Source of the DNA: Halotalea alkalilenta
Lineage (GTDB): Bacteria > Pseudomonadota > Gammaproteobacteria > Pseudomonadales > Halomonadaceae
Reading direction: 5' to 3'
DNA: 64,000 nt
Assembly: GCF_001648175.1 (NCBI RefSeq)
Contig: NZ_CP015243.1
Span: 1,426,001-1,490,000 of the forward strand
The notes under the pieces are model-generated. The model was given only the letters and a program-made list of their open reading frames with translations. It did no database searches and was not told the origin of the DNA. Positions 24,849 to 33,271 of this stretch are shown here, piece after piece. Position 1 is the first letter of the stretch; each line of letters opens with the position of its first letter. Position numbers and translations under genes: made by a program.

Positions 24849-26102
24849 CTACGCCGAGGAGGAACGACGCTCGAGTATCCGGTTCAGCGCCAGGCCGCCG
24901 GCGGTGTGAGCGGCCAGCGCGAAGATGATCGCGTTGAGCGGCGGGATGCCGGGCAGCAGGTTGGCCGCCGCGCAGCCTATCGCCCAGGAGACGATCGCCA
25001 TCCAGTGGACGTCTTTGAGCTTTGCGTGCTCCAGCGCCGGGTAGCGTCCGCGCGCGAGGATGAAGTAGTCGCTGATCAGCACCGCGCCGATCGGCGGCAG
25101 CGCCGAGCTCAGGAAGGTCAGCCAGCCGACGAAGTTGTCATATAGCCACACGGACAAGAGGGTGCCGACGGTGCCGTTGAACAGCACCAGGTAGCGTTTC
25201 GGGTAGCGGGTGATGTTGGCAAAGCCCAGCGACGCCGCATAGAGCGCATTGTCGTTGGTGGTCCAGATGTTCAGGCCGAGCACCAGGATGGCGAGCACGA
25301 TCAGCCCCTGCGCGAACAGGACCTGCGAAACGTCGGCTTCGCCGTAGACCAGCGCGCCCACCGCGCCGATGCTGAACATCAGCGAGTTGCCGAGGAAGAA
25401 GGCGATCACTGTGGCGATGACCCCGATACGGGTGGTGCGCGCGAAGCGCACGAAGTCGGGGGTCAGCGTGGCGCCGCTGATGAACGAGCCGATGCAGACG
25501 GTCAGCGCAGTGGCCATCGACAGGCGCTCGACCGGTTCGATCTCCATCAGCGCGCCCAGGCCGCCCGCGGTATCCACAGCGACCCCCATCGACCAGACGC
25601 CGAGCACGACGATCGACGGCACCGCGAAGAACCCCAGTATCGCCAGCGCCTTGAAGCCCAGGTAGGCGGTCGAGGTCATCAGGACTCCGCCGATCACGAT
25701 CAGCAGATAGTTGTTGATCCCAGTGGCGGCATGGATCGGCAGCGCGAACATCGCGATGCCGACGCCGAACCAGCCGACCTGGGTGCCGCCGAGCAGCAAC
25801 GACGGCAGCCAGGAGCCGCGCACTCCGAATGCGTAGCGGCTGATCAGGTGGGTCGAGAGGCCGGTGCGGCTTGACATGATCGCGAGCGCGCTGGCATAGG
25901 CGGCGAGCAAGGCGTTGCCCAACAGCACGGCGATGATGAACTGCGTCATGCTGAGGCCTTGGCCGAGCGTCCCGCCCGCCCACATGCTGGCGGAGAACAG
26001 GGTGAAGCTGACCATCACCGAGAACATCACGAAGAAGCCTCTTCGCGCGTGCGCCGGGACCGTCGAGAGCTCGTAGTCGTGGGATGCCGAGGGTTCTTTC
26101 AT
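24849..26102 (-). CDS. codB: Cytosine permease (NCS1 family, CodB)
   Basis: 417 aa, about 12 membrane segments. It matches CodB in length and in features such as the N-terminal VPAHARRGFFVMFSVMVSFT stretch, GGTLGQGLSM, STHLISRYAFGVRGSWLPS, TQVGWFGVG and DYFILARGRYP near the C-terminus. It imports cytosine or a similar base by proton or sodium symport across the inner membrane. It starts 64 bases after the amidase gene and ends 31 bases before codA, consistent with one transcript. The operon therefore carries both a symporter and a Liv-type ABC system. Confidence 0.9.
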   Translation of the reverse strand: MKEPSASHDYELSTVPAHARRGFFVMFSVMVSFTLFSASMWAGGTLGQGLSMTQFIIAVLLGNALLAAYASALAIMSSRTGLSTHLISRYAFGVRGSWLPSLLLGGTQVGWFGVGIAMFALPIHAATGINNYLLIVIGGVLMTSTAYLGFKALAILGFFAVPSIVVLGVWSMGVAVDTAGGLGALMEIEPVERLSMATALTVCIGSFISGATLTPDFVRFARTTRIGVIATVIAFFLGNSLMFSIGAVGALVYGEADVSQVLFAQGLIVLAILVLGLNIWTTNDNALYAASLGFANITRYPKRYLVLFNGTVGTLLSVWLYDNFVGWLTFLSSALPPIGAVLISDYFILARGRYPALEHAKLKDVHWMAIVSWAIGCAAANLLPGIPPLNAIIFALAAHTAGGLALNRILERRSSSA

Positions 26103-26166
26103 GGGGGCGAGCTCCTGTGGTTGTAGTGGGTCGTTGATCCGTGCCGGGAGGCCGTGCCTGGACAGG

Positions 26167-27567
26167 TCACGGCATGCGCAGGTTGTAGCCCGGCGGGTGG
26201 ATGCGTTCGAGCGCCGCGGCGACGCTCAGTACCGCGTGCTCTCCGAGCGCCTTGCCCACGACCTGGATGCCGACCGGCATGCCTGCCTGGGTCAGCCCGG
26301 CGCAGACGGACGCGGCCGGCTGTCCGGTCAAGTTGAACGGATAGGTATAGGCGGCCCAGGTCACCAGCTCTTCGTCGTCGTGCCCCGGCGGCAGGTCTCG
26401 TCCCGCATCCAGTGCGGAGATCGGCAGGGTGGGGGAGAGCAGCAGGTCATAGCGAGAGAAGAACCGGCGCATCCGTTCGCGTACCTCGTAGCGTTCGAAC
26501 ACCGCGGCGTAGTAGTCATGCAGCTTCTGTGCCAGGGCGTTATCGAGCATCTTCGCCACCGCGGGGTCGAGCAGCTCGCGCCGCGTCTCCAGCACCGCTT
26601 TCAGCCGCGTTCCGACCCCGGCGTAGAACTCGGCGCGCCAGAGTCCGGCCGGGTCCTGTTCGAACACCGTTTCGACCTCTTCCACATGAGCGCCCTGGTC
26701 GCTCAGCGCTCGGGCTGCCCGGGCGGTGATCTCGACCACCTCCTTTTCCGGATGGGCATAGCCCAGGCTCGGGCTCCATGCGATACGCAAGCCCTTCACC
26801 GGCGCCTCGGTGGCGGCGACGAAGTCGGGCGCCGGCCCCACCAACGAGAAGGGGTCCCGTGCGTCGTAGCCCGCGATCGCCCGGGTCAGCAGCGCCGCGT
26901 CACCTACGTTGCGGGCGAGCGCGCCGACGTGGGCCAGCGTCGGCGTGGCCGAGGTCGGCCATACCGGGACCCGGCCGAAGCTGGCCTTGAATCCGACAAG
27001 TCCGGTGAAGGCGGCCGGAATCCGCAGCGAACCTCCGCCGTCGGTGCCGAGTGCGAAGGGTGTGATTCCCGCCGCCACCGACGCCGCCGCGCCCGCGCTC
27101 GAGCCGCCAGGCGTCTTGTCCAGGTCCCAGGGATGGCGGGTAACGCCGGTCAATGGAGAGTCGCCCACCGGTTTGCAGCCGAACTCGCTGGTGGTGGTCT
27201 TTCCGATGATGATCGCCCCCTCGGCCCTCACCCGCTCCACCGCCGGCGCATTGTACTTGCCGAGGTTGCCGCTCATGGCGCGCGAGCCGGAGGCGTAGGG
27301 CAGGCCTGCGATGCTGATCAGGTCCTTGACCGAGATCGGCAAGCCGTGCAGCGATCCGAGCGGTTCGCCACGGATCACCGCGCTTTCGGCACGCCGGGCG
27401 GCCGAAAGCGCCTGCTCGGGCAGCAGCAGGCAGAAGGCGTTGAGCGAGGCCTGGGTGGTCTCGGCCCGCGCCAGCGCCCGTTGGGTCAGTTCCACCGGCG
27501 AGACCTGTCGCGCAGCGACGAGCCCCGCCAGCTCCCGAGCGCTCATGAAGTCGAGGGAGTCGGTCAT
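26167..27567 (-). CDS. Amidase (amidase-signature family)
   Basis: 466 aa with the Ser-cisSer-Lys triad region: SVKDLISIAG holds the Lys, GGSSAGAAASVAAG the cis-Ser and GTDGGGSLRIPA the nucleophile-proximal loop. Family members hydrolyse a wide range of amides to acids and ammonia; GatA of the transamidosome is a relative, but gatB and gatC are not adjacent and the context is catabolic. The ATG at 27567 has GGAG six bases upstream and follows the cyclase stop by 25 bases. It would act on a ring-opened amide made by the neighbouring cyclase-family enzyme (inference). Confidence 0.88.
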   Translation of the reverse strand: MTDSLDFMSARELAGLVAARQVSPVELTQRALARAETTQASLNAFCLLLPEQALSAARRAESAVIRGEPLGSLHGLPISVKDLISIAGLPYASGSRAMSGNLGKYNAPAVERVRAEGAIIIGKTTTSEFGCKPVGDSPLTGVTRHPWDLDKTPGGSSAGAAASVAAGITPFALGTDGGGSLRIPAAFTGLVGFKASFGRVPVWPTSATPTLAHVGALARNVGDAALLTRAIAGYDARDPFSLVGPAPDFVAATEAPVKGLRIAWSPSLGYAHPEKEVVEITARAARALSDQGAHVEEVETVFEQDPAGLWRAEFYAGVGTRLKAVLETRRELLDPAVAKMLDNALAQKLHDYYAAVFERYEVRERMRRFFSRYDLLLSPTLPISALDAGRDLPPGHDDEELVTWAAYTYPFNLTGQPAASVCAGLTQAGMPVGIQVVGKALGEHAVLSVAAALERIHPPGYNLRMP

Positions 27568-27592
27568 CTGTTGCTCCGAAGCCTGGGGCGGG

Positions 27593-28294
27593 TCACTGCT
27601 CGATGATGGCGAAGGCGCGCACCGGAGAGCCGGAGCCGCCCTTGAACTTGAGCGGTGCGCCGAAGAACTGGAACTCACCCTGGCCGATCAGCATCTCCAG
27701 ATTCACCAGCCACTCCCAATGGCTCATGCCGAGTTCGCGGCAGAGCCGATGCTGGGCGAAGTCGTCATCGGTCGGCTTGTCGGTGGAGGGGCCTTCCACT
27801 CCTTGCATCATCGAGCCGCGCTCATAGAGCCAGCGCGTCGCCTCGACCGTCAGCAGGGGGTTTTTCCATACCGAGTCGAGGCGTGGATAGTTGCGCTGAT
27901 GGAAGCCGGTGCACAGCAGTACGATATGCCCGTCGATCACCACCCCGGCCTCGGCCTGGGCCACCTCCAGGTCTTCCACCCCGATCTCGCCGAGGTCGGG
28001 GATGTGTCTTAGGTCCAGGCACACCGCCTTGCCCATGAACATCTCCAGGGGCATCTCGTCGATCGGCGCGCCGTCGGGCTTCACGTGGCGGAACGCGTCG
28101 ACGTGGGTGCCGACGTGGTCGAGCATGGCGATGAAGTTGGTCTGGAAGGTCATCGCATCACCCGGCACGCCCAGCCCCAGCGCCTTGGAGCTCTCGTGGC
28201 TCAGGTGGGTGGTGAGCACCGGGCGCTGGAACAGCTTGTGCGCCGGCATGTTGTCTTCGATCAAAAGGCTCAAGTCGATGATTCGCTGGGACAT
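27593..28294 (-). CDS. Cyclase-family metal-dependent hydrolase (kynurenine formamidase / isatin hydrolase fold)
   Basis: 233 aa. The family motif appears as HVGTHVDAFRH at residues 60-70, with metal ligands H60, H64 and D66; most members have Pro where this one has Phe-68 or its neighbour. The fold covers formamidases and hydrolases that open cyclic amides such as isatin. It starts 49 bases after livF and precedes the amidase, so a plausible order is ring opening by this enzyme followed by amide cleavage. Its real substrate is not predictable. Confidence 0.82.
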   Translation of the reverse strand: MSQRIIDLSLLIEDNMPAHKLFQRPVLTTHLSHESSKALGLGVPGDAMTFQTNFIAMLDHVGTHVDAFRHVKPDGAPIDEMPLEMFMGKAVCLDLRHIPDLGEIGVEDLEVAQAEAGVVIDGHIVLLCTGFHQRNYPRLDSVWKNPLLTVEATRWLYERGSMMQGVEGPSTDKPTDDDFAQHRLCRELGMSHWEWLVNLEMLIGQGEFQFFGAPLKFKGGSGSPVRAFAIIEQ

Positions 28295-28343
28295 GGTTTT
28301 TCCTCGATCAGGGGAGATGAGTGTCGGTGGTAACGACGTGCCG

Positions 28344-29087
28344 TCACGGTGCGACGGCTTTCTTGCCTAGGAAGGCGTCCATCACTTGCGGGTTGGCCGC
28401 GATCTCCGCGCTTGGTCCCGAAAGGCCGATGGCGCCGTTGTCGACCACGTAGGCGTGGTCGGCGATGGAGAGCGCATGGGCGGCGAGCTGCTCGACCAGC
28501 ACGATGGTGAGCCCTTCGCGGTTGAGCTGTGCGAGCACCTCGATCAGCTGGGTGACGATCCTCGGTGCGAGGCCGAGCGAGAGCTCGTCGATGATCAATA
28601 GCTCCGGTCCGGCCATCAGTCCCCGGGCGATGGCCAGCATCTGCTGCTCGCCGCCGGACATCGATCCCGCCTGCTGACGCAGCCGCTCCTTGAGCCGCGG
28701 GAACAGCGCCAGGACCCGATCGAAGCTGGCGCGGGCCTTTTCGTGCTTGAGCCCACCGTGCACGTAGGCGCCGAGGATCAGGTTGTCCTCCACCGTCTGG
28801 TCGGGAAACAGCCGCCGGCCCTCGGGCACCATGACCAGGCCGCGCTTGGCTTTGCTGTGCGCGGGCAGGGCGGTGGTGTCCTCGCCGCGAAACAACACCT
28901 TGCCGGCCGATGGCCGCACCAGCCCGGTGGCGCCTTTGACCATCGAGGACTTGCCCGCGCCGTTGTTGCCGATGACGGCGACGAGCTGGCCGCGGGCGAC
29001 ACGCAGACTGATGTCGCGCACCGCGATCGCCGCGCCATAGCGCAGCTCCATGCCACGAATCTCGAGCAGCGTTTCGCAAGCGCTCAT
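28344..29087 (-). CDS. livF: Branched-chain-type ABC transporter ATP-binding protein (LivF)
   Basis: 247 aa. Walker A GNNGAGKSS, signature MSGGEQQMLAIARGL, Walker B LLIIDELSLGLAP and the H-loop region IVLVEQ are present; the VEQ ending instead of VTH is typical of LivF. The ATG overlaps the stop of the upstream fused LivM-LivG gene (ATGA). HAAT-family Liv systems often carry amides, urea or short amino acids rather than branched-chain amino acids, so the ligand is left open. Confidence 0.92.
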   Translation of the reverse strand: MSACETLLEIRGMELRYGAAIAVRDISLRVARGQLVAVIGNNGAGKSSMVKGATGLVRPSAGKVLFRGEDTTALPAHSKAKRGLVMVPEGRRLFPDQTVEDNLILGAYVHGGLKHEKARASFDRVLALFPRLKERLRQQAGSMSGGEQQMLAIARGLMAGPELLIIDELSLGLAPRIVTQLIEVLAQLNREGLTIVLVEQLAAHALSIADHAYVVDNGAIGLSGPSAEIAANPQVMDAFLGKKAVAP

Positions 29088-30883
29088 GGGTTTGCCTTGG
29101 CGGTGGGTTGGAGATCGCCCTGGCCACCGAAATAGGCCTCGATCACCCTAGGATCGCGCTGGACGACGGAGGGCGGGGCGCTGGCGATGACCTGGCCGTA
29201 GTCGAGCACGGTCACGGTGTCGGCGACCGCCATGATCAGTTCGACGTGGTGCTCGATCAGCAGCACCGTGATACCCAGCGCCGCGATCTGGCGGATCATC
29301 GTTGCGAGCTCGTCGATCTCCTGGGTGGTCAACCCTGCCGCTGGTTCGTCCAGCAGCAGGATGCGCGGGCGGGTGGCGAGCGCCCGGGCGATCTCGAGCC
29401 GGCGCTGAAGGCCGAACGGTAGGAACCGCGCCTCGTCGTCGGCATGCATCGCGAGACCGACGAAGTCGAGCAGGGCGATGGCGACCCGCTGGGCCTCGCG
29501 CTCTTCTCGGCGCATGCGCGGGCTGCGCACCAGCGCCTGGGCCAGGCCGTAGCCGAAGTGCTGCTGGCAGCCGACGATGACGTTCTCCAGCACGCTCATG
29601 TCGCCGAACAGCTCGGTGTTCTGGAAGGTACGGGCCATGCCGAGCCGCGATATCTCATCGGAGCGCTTGCCGCTCAGCTGCTGGCCTGCGATCTCGAACT
29701 CGCCCGAGGTCGGACGATAGAAGCCCGAGATCGTATTGACGAAAGTCGATTTACCCGCGCCGTTAGGGCCGATCAGCGCGTGTATCTCGCCTGGCTTTAC
29801 GCGTATCGAAGCCTCGGCCAGCGCCGTCAGGCCGCCGAACTTGACGGTCAGCGCCCGCGTCACCAGCTCCGCCCTGGAGGTGTCCTGTGCCGATGGCCTA
29901 AGCGTATCGGTGACGGTCCGGGCATCGACCGGCTCGGACCTGCGTGGATGGGGACGCCAGCGTTTCAGCGCGCTATTGAGCGTGCCGAGGATGCCCTGGG
30001 GGAGGGCGAACATGACGATCAGCAGCAGCGCGCCGTAGGCGAAGGTCTGCCAGGCGGCGAGCTGCTGCAGGTATTCCGGCAGGTAGGTGAGGAGGTAGGC
30101 GCCCACCACCGGGCCGAAGGTAGATCCCGCGCCGCCCAGGATCACCATCAGCAGGAAGCGGATGCTGTCCGAGAAAGTGAAGATGTCGGGAGATATGTAG
30201 GCGTTGAGAAAGCTGTAGAAGGCGCCTGCGACGCCGGCGGACATCGAGGCGATCACGAATGCGAGCGTACGCAGCGTGGGCACGTTGATGCCGAGCGCGC
30301 GCGCGGCGATCTCGCTCTGCGACGAGGCGCGCATGGCGCGTCCGTAGCGTGAAGCCTTGAGGTTGTGGGTGAGCAAGGTCGCGGCGAAGAGTGTGATGGC
30401 CAGCACCGCGTAGAAGGCGTAGCCCGAAAGTTCGACCCCGAGCAGGTTGGGGGAGGGAATCGAGCTCAGTCCGGTGGTGCCGCCGGTCAGCGACTGCCAT
30501 TCGATCGCCACGTTTTCGATGATCAGCCCGAAGGCGATGGTGATCACCGCGAGGTAGACGCCGCGCACGCGCACGGTGGGATAGGCCAGGATCGCGCCGA
30601 ACAGCGCCGAGACCAGCGCAGCGGCGAGGCTCGCCATGAGGATATCGAAGTCGAACCGCGTGGCGGTGATGCCGCCGGTATAGGCACCGAGGGCGAACAG
30701 GCCCGCCTGTCCGAGCGATACCAGCCCGGTCAGGCCGATCAGCACATTGAGCCCTACGGCGATGATGCCGTAGATCAGAAACAGCATGAAGATGCGCAGC
30801 TCGTACTCGTTCGAGGCAGTCAGGGGCACGATCAGAAGGCCCAGGGCGAAGAGCAGAAAACCGAGGGTGTGCAGGTGCTTCAT
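29084..30883 (-). CDS. Fused LivM permease - LivG ATPase of a Liv-type ABC transporter
   Basis: A 599-aa fusion. Residues 1 to about 305 are a LivM permease with the GLTGLVSLGQAGLFALGAYTG segment and several membrane spans; a charged linker of about 35 residues follows; residues about 340-599 are a LivG ATPase with Walker A GPNGAGKST (372-380), LARTFQNTELF-type Q-loop, LPFGLQRRLEIARAL signature and LLLDEPAAGL Walker B. There is no stop or frameshift between them. The ATG at 30883 overlaps the LivH stop (ATGA). The frame stays open far upstream, inside livH, but that part is not coding. Such fusions are known in HAAT transporters; they fix permease to ATPase stoichiometry. Confidence 0.92.
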   Translation of the reverse strand: MKHLHTLGFLLFALGLLIVPLTASNEYELRIFMLFLIYGIIAVGLNVLIGLTGLVSLGQAGLFALGAYTGGITATRFDFDILMASLAAALVSALFGAILAYPTVRVRGVYLAVITIAFGLIIENVAIEWQSLTGGTTGLSSIPSPNLLGVELSGYAFYAVLAITLFAATLLTHNLKASRYGRAMRASSQSEIAARALGINVPTLRTLAFVIASMSAGVAGAFYSFLNAYISPDIFTFSDSIRFLLMVILGGAGSTFGPVVGAYLLTYLPEYLQQLAAWQTFAYGALLLIVMFALPQGILGTLNSALKRWRPHPRRSEPVDARTVTDTLRPSAQDTSRAELVTRALTVKFGGLTALAEASIRVKPGEIHALIGPNGAGKSTFVNTISGFYRPTSGEFEIAGQQLSGKRSDEISRLGMARTFQNTELFGDMSVLENVIVGCQQHFGYGLAQALVRSPRMRREEREAQRVAIALLDFVGLAMHADDEARFLPFGLQRRLEIARALATRPRILLLDEPAAGLTTQEIDELATMIRQIAALGITVLLIEHHVELIMAVADTVTVLDYGQVIASAPPSVVQRDPRVIEAYFGGQGDLQPTAKANP

Positions 30884-31755
30884 ACCTTGACTACCTCGCG
30901 TTTGCCGAACAGCCCCTGGGGGGCGATCAGCAGCACCAGGATCATCAGGCTGAAGCCGACGATCTCCCTGGCTGCGGTCGAGATGTAGCCTTCGACGAAC
31001 TTCTCGATCACGCCGAAGAGCAGGCCCACCACCAGCACGCCAGGCGCGCTGGTGATCCCGGCGATGATCGCTACCGCGAACCCTTTGAGTCCGAGCAGCA
31101 CCCCCATGGTCGCCGACGCCTGGACCACCGGGGCGATCAGGATGCCGGCGGCGGCGCCGAGCAGGCTGGCGAGGCCGAACGACAAAGCGACGACGGCGTT
31201 GACGTTGATGCCCATCAGTGATGCGGCTTGCTTGTCGTGGGCGATCGCCTGCATCGCGCGCCCCACCAGGGTGTGGCGCTGGATCAGCTTCAAGCCCAGC
31301 ATGGCGAGAACCGCCACCAGCGGAATGAGCAGCTCCTGTGGGTAGACCCCGGCGCCGAGGATCCGTACCGCGCGCTCGACCCCAGGGGAGGGGAGCGGCA
31401 GCGAGTAGCCATTGGTCTCGATGGTGGCCAGGCTCTCGATCATGATGCCGATGGCGATGGTCGCCAGCATCCAGCCGATCGAGCCCGAATGGGCGGCGAA
31501 GGGGCGCACGGCGAAGCGCTCGACCAGGGTGCCGAACACCCCTCCCGCGGCGATGGCGAGCAGGCAGGCGAGCCACAGCGGCAGCCCGGCGGCCAGCAGC
31601 ATGATGGTCAGCAGTGCGCCGATCGTCAGCGTATCGCCGTGGGCGAAGTTCACCGCCTTCGCCGATGACCACATGATGTGGAAACCCAGCGCGACCAGGG
31701 CATAGATACCGCCGATCGCAAGGCCCGACAGGATGTACTGCATGATCGTGGACAT
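30880..31755 (-). CDS. livH: Branched-chain-type ABC transporter permease (LivH)
   Basis: 291 aa, with about eight hydrophobic segments and the LivH pattern near the N-terminus (LSGLAIGGIYALVALGFH, then AVNFAHGD). It pairs with the LivM part of the fused protein encoded downstream. It starts 66 bases after the binding-protein gene. All parts of one HAAT importer (binding protein, LivH, LivM-LivG, LivF) are therefore contiguous. Confidence 0.93.
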   Translation of the reverse strand: MSTIMQYILSGLAIGGIYALVALGFHIMWSSAKAVNFAHGDTLTIGALLTIMLLAAGLPLWLACLLAIAAGGVFGTLVERFAVRPFAAHSGSIGWMLATIAIGIMIESLATIETNGYSLPLPSPGVERAVRILGAGVYPQELLIPLVAVLAMLGLKLIQRHTLVGRAMQAIAHDKQAASLMGINVNAVVALSFGLASLLGAAAGILIAPVVQASATMGVLLGLKGFAVAIIAGITSAPGVLVVGLLFGVIEKFVEGYISTAAREIVGFSLMILVLLIAPQGLFGKREVVKV

Positions 31756-31821
31756 GACTTACCTCGCAGGCGCCGATGGGCCGAGCGGCTAATGGGATCC
31801 GTGTATGGCGGTGTCGCGGTA

Positions 31822-33036
31822 TCAGTCGCCGGTGTCGTAGGGGGAGCCCGCGAAGGGGATCAGCACGCCGTCGTGCCAAGCGGTGAGCAGGTAGTGTTCG
31901 GGCAGCAGCGCGTCCTGCCGCTCGGGGTCGCTGGCGTCGAAAGCCGGTCGGTAGGAGGTGATCAGGCCGTCGCGCTCGACGTCGTAGAGCGCCTGGCGCA
32001 CGGCCTCCCAGTCGTAGCTACCGGCGATTTCGATCGCATCGGCGAGGATGTGGACGGCGTCATAGGCATTGGCGATACCTGAACCGGCGCGAATCTCCCG
32101 GGGGTCGTCGATGCCATAGTCGGCCTTGAGCTTGGCGAGCACGGATTCACCCAGCTCGCTCTGCTGGCCCATGAAAGAGTAGGTCTGCATCACCCGCACG
32201 CCGTTGGCGAGCGGCCCCGCCAGCTCACCGAGGTTGCCGCTGATGCCCCAGGCGCCGATCATCGTCGGCATGTAGCCGACCCTGTCCATCGAGCGCAGCA
32301 GCTGGTTGCCCTCGCGATCGAGTGCCCAGACGATGACGACCTCCGCACCGGCGTCGCGCGCGCGCATCACCTGCGGGGTCATGTCCTGGTCGTTCCAGTT
32401 GAAGGTCTCGGCGGCGACGAGCGCCGCGCCCGCCTCGCTCATCGCGGCATTGACATCGGGCAGCGCGCCGTTGCCCCAGCCGGTGTTTTCGTAGAAGAAG
32501 GCGATCTTGCCCGTTGGCGAGACTTTCAGCGCTTCTTCGACCAGGAAGCGGGCGACCCACTTGTCCTTGGCCGAGACGCGGAACATGAAGTTGGGATCCC
32601 GGCCGTTCTCGACCACCGAGGTATTGGCCGCCCACACGCCGATATAGGGAATGCCGATCGCATGCACCGGCTCGACCTGGGCCACCGCCGCGGTCGAATG
32701 ATAGCCACCGAGGATCGCGATGCAGTTGTCCGCGAGCGCGATGCGGCGGGTATTGTCGACCGCACGCGGCGGCGCGCCGGCGTCGTCGTATTGGATCAGG
32801 CGCAACTCTTCGCCAAGTACACCGCCTCGTTGATTGATCTCCTCGATGGCGATTTCGGCACCGGTTCGGATCGCCTGACCGCTGAAGGCCGCGGGACCGG
32901 TGATCGCGGCCGAATTACCGATGCAGGGCTGCTGCGCGCCTGTGGCGGCGAGACTCGGCGAAGACAATAGGAAAGTGGCCACGGCAAATGAAGAGCCGTA
33001 TATCAGCTGCGATGTCTTGTTTGTAATATTATTCAT
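31822..33036 (-). CDS. Liv-type ABC transporter periplasmic binding protein (family 1/6)
   Basis: 404 aa. The signal peptide ends near SLAATG; the mature protein begins with a CIGNSAAITGPAAFSGQAI segment typical of LivJ/AmiC-like proteins, then GAEIAIEEINQRGG and LGGYHSTAAVAQVEP. Relatives bind amides, urea, short peptides or aromatic acids as well as branched-chain amino acids. It heads the probable eight-gene operon to 23531. Upstream is an AT-rich promoter region and an ATA-N9-TAT site next to a Nac-like LysR gene, suggesting induction under nitrogen limitation. Confidence 0.9.
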   Translation of the reverse strand: MNNITNKTSQLIYGSSFAVATFLLSSPSLAATGAQQPCIGNSAAITGPAAFSGQAIRTGAEIAIEEINQRGGVLGEELRLIQYDDAGAPPRAVDNTRRIALADNCIAILGGYHSTAAVAQVEPVHAIGIPYIGVWAANTSVVENGRDPNFMFRVSAKDKWVARFLVEEALKVSPTGKIAFFYENTGWGNGALPDVNAAMSEAGAALVAAETFNWNDQDMTPQVMRARDAGAEVVIVWALDREGNQLLRSMDRVGYMPTMIGAWGISGNLGELAGPLANGVRVMQTYSFMGQQSELGESVLAKLKADYGIDDPREIRAGSGIANAYDAVHILADAIEIAGSYDWEAVRQALYDVERDGLITSYRPAFDASDPERQDALLPEHYLLTAWHDGVLIPFAGSPYDTGD

Positions 33037-33271
33037 CGGGATTCTCTGGTGTTTTATTTATGATTATTGGGAATTGATGCTGGGCCAGATATATGTCCCA
33101 TCTAAACGGGATTAAATAAAAAGCGCAAAGACGAGTTTTGGATATTATCTATAGGTTAATCCTATGCCTTTGCTTTATGGTGATGATTCAAGGGCTTGCC
33201 GGGGCATGCGAGGCTTGGCGCGCAACCGCGCACCGGTCGCTGCGCAGCGCTCTGGGCGGGTGGTGAATGGC
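33037..33271 (-). promoter_or_regulatory. AT-rich promoter region with ATA-N9-TAT site (Nac-like box)
   Basis: ATAGGTTAATCCTAT at 33151-33165 is an inverted repeat (arms ATAGG / CCTAT) and fits the ATA-N9-TAT consensus of Nac-type LysR regulators exactly. It lies 115 bases upstream of the binding-protein start and just beyond the 3' end of the lysR gene. The DNA between is conspicuously AT-rich compared with the flanks, as expected for a promoter. Confidence 0.6.

Noticed and set aside
26101..27606. A 501-codon plus-strand open frame opposite the amidase gene
   Set aside because: Composition is typical of an antisense frame (Arg/Gly/His-rich), with no recognisable domain.
30884..31879. Upstream extension of the LivM-LivG frame by more than 300 codons
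   Set aside because: It runs inside livH in another frame; LivM homology starts at the ATG at 30883, which overlaps the livH stop.
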